Source of the DNA: Myxococcales bacterium
GTDB taxonomy: Bacteria; Myxococcota; Myxococcia; Myxococcales; Myxococcaceae
Length of the DNA: 30,938 nucleotides
Assembly (NCBI GenBank): GCA_003153055.1
Contig: PMBV01000400.1
Span: forward strand, 1 to 30,938
Direction: 5' to 3'
The position numbers were made by a program, and so were the translations under genes. Below, piece after piece: positions 8,058-15,214 of the stretch. The notes below the pieces were generated by a model. It searched no databases. It had not been told where the DNA came from and was given only the letters and a program-made list of their open reading frames with translations. The stretch's first letter is position 1, and each line of letters begins with the position of its first letter.

Positions 8058-8785
8058 TCTCCCTCGTCCTCGCGCTCACCCTGGGGCAGTACACCGCGGC
8101 CGAGGCCCAGGCCCTCTTCACCGAAGCCAACGAAGCCTACTTCCGGGGTGACTACGCCACTGCCGAGGCCAAGTACGACAAGCTCCTCATGGCGGGGCTG
8201 GGCAGCCCGACGGTGCTCTTCAACCTGGGGACGACGGAGCTCGCCGCGGGTCACCTGGGCGCCGCCGTTCTCTCCCTCGAGCGCGCCAAGCGCCTCTCCA
8301 ACGAGGAGGACATCGAGGCGAACCTGGCCGTCGCCCGGCAGCGGCAAGTCGATCAGGTGGTCGGCGATGAGAAGGCCGTGCCCTTCACCACACGGCTGGC
8401 CGACGCCCTCGATGAGCACCTGGCCTCGCTGAGCTTCCTCGGCACCTGGTGGCTGGGCTTCGGCCTCGCGTTCCTCGCCTGGCGGCGAACGCCCGGCACC
8501 CGCCTCGTCTTCGCGCTGACCGCGGGGGCCGTGCTCCTCGTCGCGTCGGCCCTCGGCGGCGCGGTGGCGATCCATTCCTACGTGCGCCGGAACGTCGTCG
8601 AAGCGGTGGTGGTGACGCCCTCTGCCCGGGTGCTGGAGTTCCCCGGAGGCACGGCCAAGACGGCCTTCGAGGTGCACGCGGGGCTCAAGGTGCGACTGCT
8701 CGAGACCTCGGGCACGTTCGTCCGCATCAGGCTCCCCAATGCCCTCGAGGGGTGGACCTCGAGCGACGCGGTGGTCGAGCTCTGA
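8054..8785 (+). CDS. batE: BatE-type TPR/SH3-like membrane protein
   Basis: A 243-residue protein. It starts with a short hydrophobic leader, then TPR-like helices at about 18-100 (LFTEANEAYFRGDYATAEAKY, VLFNLGTTELAAGHLGAAV). Two membrane segments follow at about 132-145 and 152-178. The C-terminal beta-domain at about 186-243 is SH3-like (VRLLETSGTFVRIRLPNALEGWTSSDAV). TPR plus membrane plus SH3 is the usual BatE layout; SH3-like domains of this kind often bind cell-wall or protein ligands. The start overlaps the batD stop (ATGA), so it is part of the operon. Confidence 0.85.
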   Translation: MISLVLALTLGQYTAAEAQALFTEANEAYFRGDYATAEAKYDKLLMAGLGSPTVLFNLGTTELAAGHLGAAVLSLERAKRLSNEEDIEANLAVARQRQVDQVVGDEKAVPFTTRLADALDEHLASLSFLGTWWLGFGLAFLAWRRTPGTRLVFALTAGAVLLVASALGGAVAIHSYVRRNVVEAVVVTPSARVLEFPGGTAKTAFEVHAGLKVRLLETSGTFVRIRLPNALEGWTSSDAVVEL

Positions 8786-8810
8786 GGGCGCCCCAGCCAG
8801 AGGGCCCTCG

Positions 8811-9428
8811 ATGAGGAGCGCCCAGCGGCAGTGGCTCACGGCTGGCGGGTGGGTGCTCGTCATCGTCGCCTCGAGAGTGCTGGGCCTCGTGCCCTTGCCC
8901 CTGGTCCTCGGGGCGCTGGGCCTCTGGGCGTTCATCACCTTCGGGCGGCGGCTTTTTGCGCGTGGCGGGCGAGCGAGGCCTCCCCCCACCTCGGTGGTCC
9001 GCGGCACCGTGGAGCCCCCCTCGGCGCGCCACGCCTACAAGCCCCCGACGACGCTCCTCGCCCTCACTCGGCGCCTCGAAGATGCCGACCTGGGCCCGGT
9101 CACGAGCACCGCCGACAGCGTGCGGGTGGAGCTCACCGAGGGCGCCTGGGCGATGGTGCAGACCCCCAACCCGGCGCGCGTCACCCAGACGGAGCTGCGC
9201 CTCGAGGGCAGCAGCGTGGAGGCGTTGGCGCTCACCTGCGACGCGCTCGCCAGCGAGCTGGGGGCGATGTGCCTCCGGGTCGAGGGCGTCGAGCTGGTCA
9301 TCGACGGCACGCGCCCCCGGGGGCTGTTGCGCAACGACGTGGCCGACGCGGTCGACACGCACCTGCGCCGGCTGCGGGCCGAGCGACGGCGCCTCGAGCG
9401 CCCGCCCACGGGCACGACCCTGCACTGA
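8811..9428 (+). CDS. Hypothetical membrane protein at end of Bat operon
   Basis: A 205-residue protein I do not recognise. A hydrophobic N-terminus at about 8-46 (GGWVLVIVASRVLGLVPLPL and following) could form two membrane helices. The rest is soluble, of mixed alpha/beta character, with a basic helical end (THLRRLRAERRRLERP). The start ATG at 8811 is chosen because it begins just before the hydrophobic region and lies 25 bp after batE; frames upstream of it have poor composition. Position and strand suggest co-transcription with the Bat genes. Function unknown. Confidence 0.7.
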   Translation: MRSAQRQWLTAGGWVLVIVASRVLGLVPLPLVLGALGLWAFITFGRRLFARGGRARPPPTSVVRGTVEPPSARHAYKPPTTLLALTRRLEDADLGPVTSTADSVRVELTEGAWAMVQTPNPARVTQTELRLEGSSVEALALTCDALASELGAMCLRVEGVELVIDGTRPRGLLRNDVADAVDTHLRRLRAERRRLERPPTGTTLH

Positions 9429-9491
9429 CACACTCTGGCTTACGAGTGAGCGAAGGTGCGCTTCGAGGAACCACATGGTCCCGGGCCCCAC

Positions 9492-9515
9492 AAGGAGGAT
9501 AGAGTCGTCTCCTTC
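9492..9515 (+). promoter_or_regulatory. Possible ribosome-binding-site-sequestering stem
   Basis: AAGGAG at 9492-9497 is perfectly complementary to CTCCTT at 9510-9515, with an 11-nt loop, directly before the response regulator ATG at 9518. AAGGAGG is the only strong Shine-Dalgarno sequence nearby but sits about 19 nt from the start. Folding would bury it, or bring it into register. Regulatory meaning is an inference. Confidence 0.3.
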
Positions 9516-9517
9516 GA

Positions 9518-9910
9518 ATGGAGCAGCCCTTCCGCATCCTCGTCGTGGAGGACGAGCCTGTCATCCGAGAGCTGGTACGGAGCCTCCTCTCCGAGTCGGC
9601 GTGCGAGGTGGAGACGGCCGCGACAGGCCTTGAAGGCCTTCGGCTCGCCAAGAGCCAATCGTTCGACCTCGTGCTCCTCGACGTGGTGCTGCCCTCCACT
9701 GACTCGGTTCAGCTCGACGGCGTGGCCCTCTGCCGCATGCTTCGGGCCGACACCCGATTGGCCGAGGTCCCCATCTACATGTTGACCGCCAAGGCCAAGC
9801 GCGCCGACGTGGCCGCCGCGGCCGAGGCGGGCGCCAATGGCTACATTCACAAGCCTTTCCGAAGCGTCGAGCTCATCGACCTGGTGACCCGGCTCAGGCC
9901 CCGGTGCTGA
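9518..9910 (+). CDS. Single-domain response regulator (CheY-like)
   Basis: A 130-residue receiver domain with no output domain. The acidic pocket is Glu11-Asp12 (VVEDE), the phospho-acceptor is Asp55 (LVLLDVVLP), the switch Thr lies in MLTAKAK, and the conserved Lys in HKPF. A slightly long loop after the phosphorylation site (STDSVQLDG) is the only oddity. Proteins of this type act through protein-protein contacts after phosphorylation by a sensor kinase; no kinase is adjacent. It is 89 bp downstream of the Bat operon and convergent, 12 bp apart, with the PilZ gene. A link to the T3SS beyond is possible but unproven. Confidence 0.92.
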   Translation: MEQPFRILVVEDEPVIRELVRSLLSESACEVETAATGLEGLRLAKSQSFDLVLLDVVLPSTDSVQLDGVALCRMLRADTRLAEVPIYMLTAKAKRADVAAAAEAGANGYIHKPFRSVELIDLVTRLRPRC

Positions 9911-9922
9911 GGCTGGTCTCGT

Positions 9923-10249
9923 CTAGCTCGGGAGCCGCGGGTGGACGAAGCGGGCCAGGGCCAAGAGATCATCCCAGTCCAACTCGTCGAGCTTCAAGGC
10001 CGCCCACTCGTCTTGGTGTCGAACGATGGTGGCGATGGTCGCGATCTCTCGATCAGCCGGTAGGGGGATTCGCAGCGAGAGGCGCTCCCCGAGCGCGCCC
10101 AGCGGCCCCTTGAGCAACAGGCCATCCATCGAGAGGTCGGCTGCCTTGGTCAGCACCTGCCGCCCTTGAAGCCCAACGGTCACCATGAAACCCGCTCGAA
10201 CCCGTGGGTGGTACCGCGACGGAGTGCACCGCTTTGAAGTTGCCTGCAT
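9923..10249 (-). CDS. PilZ domain protein
   Basis: A 108-residue single-domain protein. The c-di-GMP-binding motifs are present: RxxxR (Arg12 to Arg16, RYHPR) and DxSxxG (Asp38 to Gly43, DLSMDG), followed by the hydrophobic beta-barrel strands LSLRIPLP and ATIVRHQDEWAALKL. PilZ domains bind the second messenger c-di-GMP and change their partners' activity. Of two adjacent ATG codons (10252 and 10249) the second is chosen because AGGAG lies at a better distance from it. It is transcribed divergently from the T3SS operon and could share its 190-bp control region. Confidence 0.85.
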   Translation of the reverse strand: MQATSKRCTPSRYHPRVRAGFMVTVGLQGRQVLTKAADLSMDGLLLKGPLGALGERLSLRIPLPADREIATIATIVRHQDEWAALKLDELDWDDLLALARFVHPRLPS

Positions 10250-10442
10250 CATCGACTCCTTACACTTAACTACAAGGTGCGACATGATGAGATCGGCGAG
10301 GTGCGGCGGCAAGTTTCCTGTCGTTCGATGGAGACCCCGTCTCGTTCTTCGGACCCGCCCCAGCAGGCATTTGCGCCTCGTTTTAGATACTTACCAACGG
10401 CATGCTGTCTGAAAGGGACCCAGTCATACCCAGGAGGCGGCC
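10250..10442. promoter_or_regulatory. Divergent control region between PilZ gene and T3SS operon
   Basis: This 193-bp gap must hold the promoters of both transcription units. It contains a short perfect inverted repeat (GAGAC at 10331-10335, GTCTC at 10339-10343) and, next to the first T3SS gene, AGGAGG at 10432-10437, five bases from the GTG start. The stretch around 10380-10395 is locally AT-rich. I see no clear sigma-70 or sigma-54 consensus. Confidence 0.4.
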
Positions 10443-10883
10443 GTGGAAAATAATCGAATCTCCCTGACTCCCACCGTGGCTCGGCAGACCCCGTCGAGCT
10501 CGTTCGGCAGTGTGTTGAAAGACGCGGTCAAGACAGGTGGTCAGGTGAGCGGCACTTTGCTCAACGCCATACCTGGGGCCAGCATCGTCAGCGCCGCCAT
10601 CAACAGCGTGACGAGCCTGGCGAACCAAGGAACGGTGGCTCGGGCGGCGGCGACCGGCGCCATCACGGGCAACTTGGGCTCGGTGAGTAACCCGGTGAGC
10701 ACGGGAACGGCTGACGTGCCCGCGAGCCTGAGCGGAATGGTCGACACCATGAGGGAAGAGGCCAATCGCTCGATGGTGATGCAGATGAACATGCAGCAGG
10801 AGAGCCGCGAGTACAACGCGCTGTCCAATGTGCTCAAGGTGCGCCACGACTCTGCCAAGGCAGCCATCAACAATCTCCGATGA
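10443..10883 (+). CDS. sctF: Needle-like T3SS subunit with long N-terminal extension (SctF candidate)
   Basis: A 146-residue protein with GTG start and an excellent AGGAGG at five bases. The last 22 residues align without gaps to the C-terminus of Salmonella PrgI and Shigella MxiH, as I recall those sequences. About half the residues match PrgI: NA and SN, KV, Asp, then Ala, Ile, Asn and terminal Arg. Needle subunits polymerise into the extracellular tube and this C-terminal helix lines it. Usual length is about 80 residues; here the N-terminal 110 residues are extra, rich in Ser, Thr, Ala and Gly. The order F-I-J also matches prgI-prgJ-prgK. The assignment rests on one short motif and position, so a different rod- or needle-related secreted subunit is possible. 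Confidence 0.6.
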   Translation: MENNRISLTPTVARQTPSSSFGSVLKDAVKTGGQVSGTLLNAIPGASIVSAAINSVTSLANQGTVARAAATGAITGNLGSVSNPVSTGTADVPASLSGMVDTMREEANRSMVMQMNMQQESREYNALSNVLKVRHDSAKAAINNLR

Positions 10884-10899
10884 AAGGTGGCGGCTCATC

Positions 10900-11310
10900 A
10901 TGTCCATCAACCCGCTCAGCAGCGCAGGGCCGGTGAGCATCACCGGTGCCGGAACGAGCCCGAGGGTCTCCCTGGGCTTCCATCAGGCGATGAAGGCCGG
11001 AGCGAGCGGCTCGACTCGACCTGAGCTGGTCGGCCCCTTGTCGCGGAGGAGCCACGTGGAGAGCCCCATGAGCCCAGGGCACACCCACGCCCAGACGGCC
11101 GGCATCACGATGCTCGCTCGCGTCTCCCAGGCCCAGCGTCGCATGGAGGAGATCCTGAAGGTGGCCGAGTCTGGAAGGTCCTTCTCTCCCGCCGAGCTCC
11201 TGTCACTGCAGGCGCAGGTCTATCGAGCCTCCCAGGAGCTCGACCTCGCGGGGAAGGTGGTCGAGAAGGCCACCGGCGGCGTCAAGCAGGTCCTCCAGAC
11301 GCAGGTATGA
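10900..11310 (+). CDS. sctI: T3SS inner rod protein SctI
   Basis: A 136-residue protein. The N-terminal half is Ser/Gly/Pro-rich and probably unstructured. The C-terminal ~60 residues form the typical inner-rod helices (SFSPAELLSLQAQVYRASQE followed by LAGKVVEKATGGVKQVL). SctI polymerises beneath the needle at the export gate and is itself an early export substrate. The start ATG at 10900 has AAAGGTGG about nine bases upstream. It lies between the needle-like gene and sctJ, the place expected for sctI. It overlaps the next start by 4 bp (ATGA). Confidence 0.8.
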   Translation: MSINPLSSAGPVSITGAGTSPRVSLGFHQAMKAGASGSTRPELVGPLSRRSHVESPMSPGHTHAQTAGITMLARVSQAQRRMEEILKVAESGRSFSPAELLSLQAQVYRASQELDLAGKVVEKATGGVKQVLQTQV

Positions 11311-12140
11311 CGATGAAGCTCTCCTTTCCTCGCCTCCTCGGTGCGTTCGCCGTGCTCCTCCTGGGCTGCGGGTCACAGCTGCAGCACGGCCTCGAGGAGC
11401 GAGATGCCAACGAGATGCTCTCGGTATTGCTCGAGCGGGGGTTCAGGGCCCAGAAGGTGCCGGAGAAGGGCAAGAAGCTCACCTGGGCCATCGAGGTGGA
11501 GACAGCCGAGGCCAGCGAGGCGCTGAAGGTCTTGACCCAACTGAAACTCCCCAGGGTCTCCCGCGCGACGACCAAGAGCATCATGCAGAGCCCCGGGCTC
11601 ATCGAGACCGCCAGCGCCGAGCGCCTTCGACAGCTCGAGGCGCAGGAGGGTGACCTCGAAGAGACGCTCGAGACGATGGACGGAGTGGCAGGCGCCTCGG
11701 TCGAGCTGGTCGTTCCAGCGGCGCCACGGCCGGGGCAGCCGCTGGTGCCTTCGAAGGCCTCGGTGCTCCTGCGGGCCCACTCGACCGCCATCGAGCGGCT
11801 GACCCAGCAGAGAGCAGACCTCCGTGCACTGGTCGCCGGCGCGGTGGAGGGGCTCAAACCCGAAGATGTGGTGCTGGTCATCGACCCGGTGACCCTGGTT
11901 GCCACGCCCCCGCGTGGAGAGAAGGCGGGTGGGGCGTTGAGGCCTTTGGTCATCGGCCTGGCCGCGGCCCTCACCCTCGTCGCGGCGCTGCTGGTAGTGC
12001 TCGCCCTCCGACTCAGACGCACCTGTTGGCCCGAGGCGCTCAAGGCCCCAGAGCCCGAACGCGCCGCGGCCAGGGAGAGCCCACAACCCCAGCGAGCTCG
12101 GCCGGTCGTCAGCCCCTCGGTGCAGCGCAAGGTCGCCTGA
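11307..12140 (+). CDS. sctJ: T3SS inner-membrane ring lipoprotein SctJ
   Basis: A 277-residue member of the YscJ/PrgK/FliF family. It has a lipoprotein signal with lipobox LLLGC (Cys21). The first ring-building domain covers about 25-75 (LEERDANEMLSVLLERGFRA). The second covers about 105-190 (RLRQLEAQEGDLEETLETMD, GASVELVVP, ASVLLRAHS). A membrane helix at about 212-235 and a cytoplasmic Pro/Arg-rich tail follow. It forms the inner of the two inner-membrane rings; the lipidated Cys and single C-terminal helix separate it from flagellar FliF. ATG 11307 overlaps the sctI stop; a second ATG lies two codons later. Confidence 0.93.
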   Translation: MTMKLSFPRLLGAFAVLLLGCGSQLQHGLEERDANEMLSVLLERGFRAQKVPEKGKKLTWAIEVETAEASEALKVLTQLKLPRVSRATTKSIMQSPGLIETASAERLRQLEAQEGDLEETLETMDGVAGASVELVVPAAPRPGQPLVPSKASVLLRAHSTAIERLTQQRADLRALVAGAVEGLKPEDVVLVIDPVTLVATPPRGEKAGGALRPLVIGLAAALTLVAALLVVLALRLRRTCWPEALKAPEPERAAARESPQPQRARPVVSPSVQRKVA

Positions 12141-12142
12141 CC

Positions 12143-12547
12143 ATGATGAGCCCGCCGGCGGAGCGAGGCGGTGACGGCCCCCGGGCGCTCTCGTTCGCGG
12201 AGCGGGTGACGCTCTTCGTCTGTGTGATGCGGAGGGAGCACGCCACGCGCCTGCTCGACTGCTTCGCCGACCGCCCCAGGGCTCGCGCGCTGGCCTTCGC
12301 CAAGCAGGTGCGCGAGTGGGAGTCGTCGACCCGGCAGGCCAGAGTCTCCCGAGAGCTCGGGGTGCGCCATGACGGGGTCCAGCGGCTCCATCAGCTCATC
12401 GTCGAGGCCCCTCCGCTGCTCCGTTCCGCCATCGCCGAACAGCTCTCGGCCAACCAGCGATGGGCCTTCCCTCACCTCACCCCGTCGGGGCCCGTCGCGC
12501 CTGCGATGAGAGCGCTGGCCAAGCGCCTCGTGCGCGAGGCGACGTAG
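12143..12547 (+). CDS. Unassigned helical protein in the fliG/sctK position
   Basis: A 134-residue protein, almost entirely helical, that I cannot assign. Its place directly after sctJ is where fliG follows fliF in flagellar operons and where sctK follows sctJ in several injectisomes. The segment ERVTLFVCVMRREHATRLLD and the later APPLLRSAIAEQL have the spacing and hydrophobic pattern of FliG-type armadillo helices, but FliG is about 330 residues, so at most one or two of its domains would be represented. The start is one of two adjacent ATG codons (12143, 12146), 3 bp after sctJ. Either a sorting-platform adaptor or a lineage-specific component would fit. Confidence 0.65.
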   Translation: MMSPPAERGGDGPRALSFAERVTLFVCVMRREHATRLLDCFADRPRARALAFAKQVREWESSTRQARVSRELGVRHDGVQRLHQLIVEAPPLLRSAIAEQLSANQRWAFPHLTPSGPVAPAMRALAKRLVREAT

Positions 12548-12550
12548 GCC

Positions 12551-12574
12551 CGCGGGTCGAGCCTTCGGCCCGCG
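12551..12574 (+). repeat. Intra-operon hairpin after the fliG-position gene
   Basis: CGCGGGTCGA (12551-12560) pairs with TCGGCCCGCG (12565-12574), ten pairs including one G-U, across a 4-nt loop. It begins 3 bp after the stop of the upstream gene, in the only sizeable gap (130 bp) of the operon. There is no U-tract, so it is not a standard intrinsic terminator. It may protect or terminate the upstream mRNA partly, reducing expression of the export genes relative to sctF-I-J. Confidence 0.55.
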
Positions 12575-12677
12575 CCGTCTCGGAGGGACCCCTACCCGTC
12601 TCGGTTGGTGGATGGGCCTTGAGCGCACCGCCCAAGCAGTCTGCCGGGTTACGCCTGGCGCGAGATCTGTAACGGCC

Positions 12678-13844
12678 ATGGACATGCACGAGGACCCGAC
12701 AGTCGTGGGGAATCCGGCCAAGTCCTCACGGGCCCTGGCGCGAGTGCCACCGAGGCGAGCGACCCACCAGCGCCTTCGCCTGACACCGTTGAGGAAGCTG
12801 ACGAGGGCTCACCTCGCCATCGCCCGGCGAGCTGAGGTCCGAAGCGAAGGCGCCCAGGCGATGTCGGCGGTGGCCGAGCACTTGTCGACCCAACTGGGGG
12901 TCCCGGTCACGCTGGAGGCCCAGCTCACCGACGCGACGCTTCGCCCCTTGAGCCACCTGGCGAAGCGCGCGGCCTTCGCGCTCCTCGAGCTGAACGGCGA
13001 TGGGCTCGCGGTTCTCGAGCTCGACCCGATCCTGGTCGGCACCATCCTGCGGCATGCCGCGGGCGCTGCCGTGGCCGCCGCGCCGCTCCGACTGACCCGC
13101 ATCGAGGAGGCCGCTCTGGGCTGGCTCGTGCTCTCGTGCCTCTCGGCGACCCTCCAGCTCGCTCAGGTGCGCGCTCGCTATCGCCCTCGCCTGGTGTCGC
13201 TGCACCTCGATCGATCCGAGGTCCTCGAGCGCATCGACCCGCGCCGAAAACACCTCGCGGTGCTCCTCACCGCCTGCGTCCACGACGCGCGGGGCATGGC
13301 GAGGCTCCTGGTGCCTTCGACCTGGCTCCAGACCGTGCTCGAGGCGACACCCCCGAGCCCTCCGAGGCCGCTGCACCCTTCGGTGGCGGGAGCGTCGCTC
13401 GAGGCGAGCTGCATCGTCGGCTCGATGATGCTGGCGCCGCGCGACGCGAGCGCCCTGGGCCGCGGTGACGTGCTGGTCTTTCCCCTCGTGACTGCCGAGG
13501 GCAGCCGCCTGTCCGGGCCCGGGCGCCTCCTCACCTCATCCTTCGAGCTCAGAGGCACCTTCTCCGCTGCCGGCTTCACCCTCACCCGCGCCATGGAGCG
13601 CCTTCCCCAGGAGACCGTCATGTCCTCGGCCGACCCCACCGTTCCCATCGAAGTCGAGATCGAGCTCACTCGACTCCGGGTGCCACTCGACCAACTCGGA
13701 GCGCTCCAGGTGGGCGCGGTGATGCCACTGCACATCAGCGCGGCCCAGAGCGTCGTCCTCCGAGTCGGCGACCGGGCCGTGGCTCGCGCCGAGCTGGTCG
13801 AGGTCGAGGGCGAGATCGGCGCACGCATTCTCTCGATGCTGTGA
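12678..13844 (+). CDS. sctQ: T3SS C-ring component SctQ (SpoA domain)
   Basis: About 388 residues. The C-terminal ~70 residues are a SpoA domain (VEIELTRLRVPLDQLGALQ, then VVLRVGDRAVARAELVEVEG), the FliN/FliM-type fold that forms the cytosolic sorting platform or C-ring. The central part (about 80-230) has the FliM-like mixed fold seen in SctQ. The start is uncertain: ATG 12678 (followed by another at 12684) is chosen since the sequence before it has atypical composition, but ATG 12612 would add 22 residues. It is preceded by a 130-bp gap with a strong hairpin. The stop overlaps a GTG by 3 bp just upstream of the FliO-like gene. Confidence 0.82.
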   Translation: MDMHEDPTVVGNPAKSSRALARVPPRRATHQRLRLTPLRKLTRAHLAIARRAEVRSEGAQAMSAVAEHLSTQLGVPVTLEAQLTDATLRPLSHLAKRAAFALLELNGDGLAVLELDPILVGTILRHAAGAAVAAAPLRLTRIEEAALGWLVLSCLSATLQLAQVRARYRPRLVSLHLDRSEVLERIDPRRKHLAVLLTACVHDARGMARLLVPSTWLQTVLEATPPSPPRPLHPSVAGASLEASCIVGSMMLAPRDASALGRGDVLVFPLVTAEGSRLSGPGRLLTSSFELRGTFSAAGFTLTRAMERLPQETVMSSADPTVPIEVEIELTRLRVPLDQLGALQVGAVMPLHISAAQSVVLRVGDRAVARAELVEVEGEIGARILSML

Positions 13845-13852
13845 GGCACGAC

Positions 13853-14224
13853 ATGTCTCTGACTCCGCGACAGAAGCTCGTCGGTGTGTCCCTCTCGTTG
13901 GGTGGCGCCATCGCGATGGCGAGCGCGCAGGGGGCCTGGAACCCGGCTTCGGTGGCGCGCCTGCTCCTGGGGACCGCGGCCCTCGGTGGTCTCGTGGCGT
14001 GGCTCTGGCGTGCCCGAGACCGCGCCAGCTCGACGGTCCTCCGCGTGCCGCCCCGATTGAAGGTGATTCAGCGGGTGGGGCTTTCGCAGCGGAGCGCCCT
14101 CGCCCTGGTGGAGATCGACGGGAGGGCGTTCATCGTCGTGCACGGTGATGGCTTCGCCCGCATCCGCCAAGCCCCTCTCCGAGTGATGCCCAGCCCACTC
14201 GCGCGCCAGGTGCCCGCGCCATGA
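13853..14224 (+). CDS. FliO-like membrane protein
   Basis: A 123-residue protein. A hydrophobic N-terminal segment (about 9-25) and one membrane helix (about 33-57, LLLGTAALGGLVAWLW) are followed by a small cytoplasmic beta-domain (LKVIQRVGLSQRSALALVEI, then GRAFIVVHGDG). This is the FliO pattern: one membrane helix, then a short domain with the K-V-x-x-R-x-x-L core. It stands immediately before sctR, exactly as fliO stands before fliP. FliO is a chaperone for assembly of the FliP ring and is usually absent from injectisomes. The start ATG 13853 has GAGG six bases upstream. It overlaps sctR by ATGA. Confidence 0.7.
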   Translation: MSLTPRQKLVGVSLSLGGAIAMASAQGAWNPASVARLLLGTAALGGLVAWLWRARDRASSTVLRVPPRLKVIQRVGLSQRSALALVEIDGRAFIVVHGDGFARIRQAPLRVMPSPLARQVPAP

Positions 14225-14943
14225 GCCCCTCGACACTGCTGGAAGCGATGGCCCTGACCAAGGGTGCACCGGTGTCACTCGGAGCGCAGGCCGACGGGTT
14301 CGCCGGGAACCAGGTGCAGCTGCTCGGGCTGATGGCGGCCATGGCCATCGTGCCGTTCGCCGTGATGATGCTGACGAGCTTCTCGAAGATCGCCGTCGTC
14401 CTCTCCATCGTCCGGTCCGCGATAGGGACCCAGCAGGCCCCTCCGACGATGGTCCTCACCGGGCTGGCCGCGGTGCTGTCGACGACCATCATGACGCCCA
14501 CCTTCGAGAAGATGTGGGGCAGCGGTCGGGTGGCCTACGAGGAGACCGGAGCGGCGGTGGAGCTCGTGCAGCGAGCGCCGATGGTGCTGCAACCACTGCG
14601 AGACTTCCTGGTGCGCCACGGCAGCCCGGAGGAGCGGGCTCGCTTCGTCGACATGGCGAGGGAGCTCAGGCCCCCGGACGAAGCCCAGCTCGTCTCGGAG
14701 GACGACCTCGCCATCGTCGTACCGGCCTTCGTCATCACCGAGCTCAAGGAAGCCTTCGTCATCGGCTTCCTCGTCTTCCTTCCCTTCCTGGTGCTCGACA
14801 TGCTGATCGCCAACGTGCTCCTCGCGCTGGGGATGCAAACGCTCAGCCCGAGCCAGGTGAGCCTCCCGTTCAAGATCCTCCTCTTCGTCGCGGTCGACGG
14901 CTGGTCGCTGCTCGCCCGCGGCCTCATCCTCGGGTACCGGTGA
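14221..14943 (+). CDS. sctR: T3SS export gate protein SctR
   Basis: A 240-residue FliP/YscR family protein. Family features are visible: PFAVMMLTSFSKIAVVLSIV in the first membrane region, a hydrophilic periplasmic loop at about 100-165, EDDLAIVVPAFVITELKEAF, and the C-terminal pair of helices (LLFVAVDGWSLLARGLILGY). Five SctR copies with SctS and SctT form the helical export gate in the inner membrane. There is no long cleaved signal peptide. The start overlaps the FliO-like gene by ATGA, and the next gene begins 1 bp after the stop. Confidence 0.97.
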   Translation: MSPSTLLEAMALTKGAPVSLGAQADGFAGNQVQLLGLMAAMAIVPFAVMMLTSFSKIAVVLSIVRSAIGTQQAPPTMVLTGLAAVLSTTIMTPTFEKMWGSGRVAYEETGAAVELVQRAPMVLQPLRDFLVRHGSPEERARFVDMARELRPPDEAQLVSEDDLAIVVPAFVITELKEAFVIGFLVFLPFLVLDMLIANVLLALGMQTLSPSQVSLPFKILLFVAVDGWSLLARGLILGYR

Positions 14944-14944
14944 G

Positions 14945-15214
14945 ATGGACACCTCCCTCATCCTCTCGCTGGCCCGCGAAGCGCTGGTCTTGATGGTGCT
15001 CGCGTCGCTGCCGCCGATCGGCGCGTCGCTGGTGGTGGGGTTCCTCATGAGCCTCGTGCAAGCCACCACGCAGATCCAGGAGAGCACCCTGACAGTCGTG
15101 CCAAAACTGTGCGCCGCCGTCCTCGCGCTCGTCATCGCCGGGCCGTGGATCGGCGCCCAGCTCACCCGCTTCACGGTGCACCTGCTCACCGCCCTGCCCC
15201 AGGTGGCGACGTGA
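14945..15214 (+). CDS. sctS: T3SS export gate protein SctS
   Basis: An 89-residue FliQ/YscS family protein with two membrane helices (about 13-37 and 52-72) separated by the conserved LVQATTQIQESTLTVVPK segment. Four copies join the SctR5-SctT gate. Length equals the family norm (about 85-90). It overlaps sctT by GTGA. Confidence 0.96.
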   Translation: MDTSLILSLAREALVLMVLASLPPIGASLVVGFLMSLVQATTQIQESTLTVVPKLCAAVLALVIAGPWIGAQLTRFTVHLLTALPQVAT

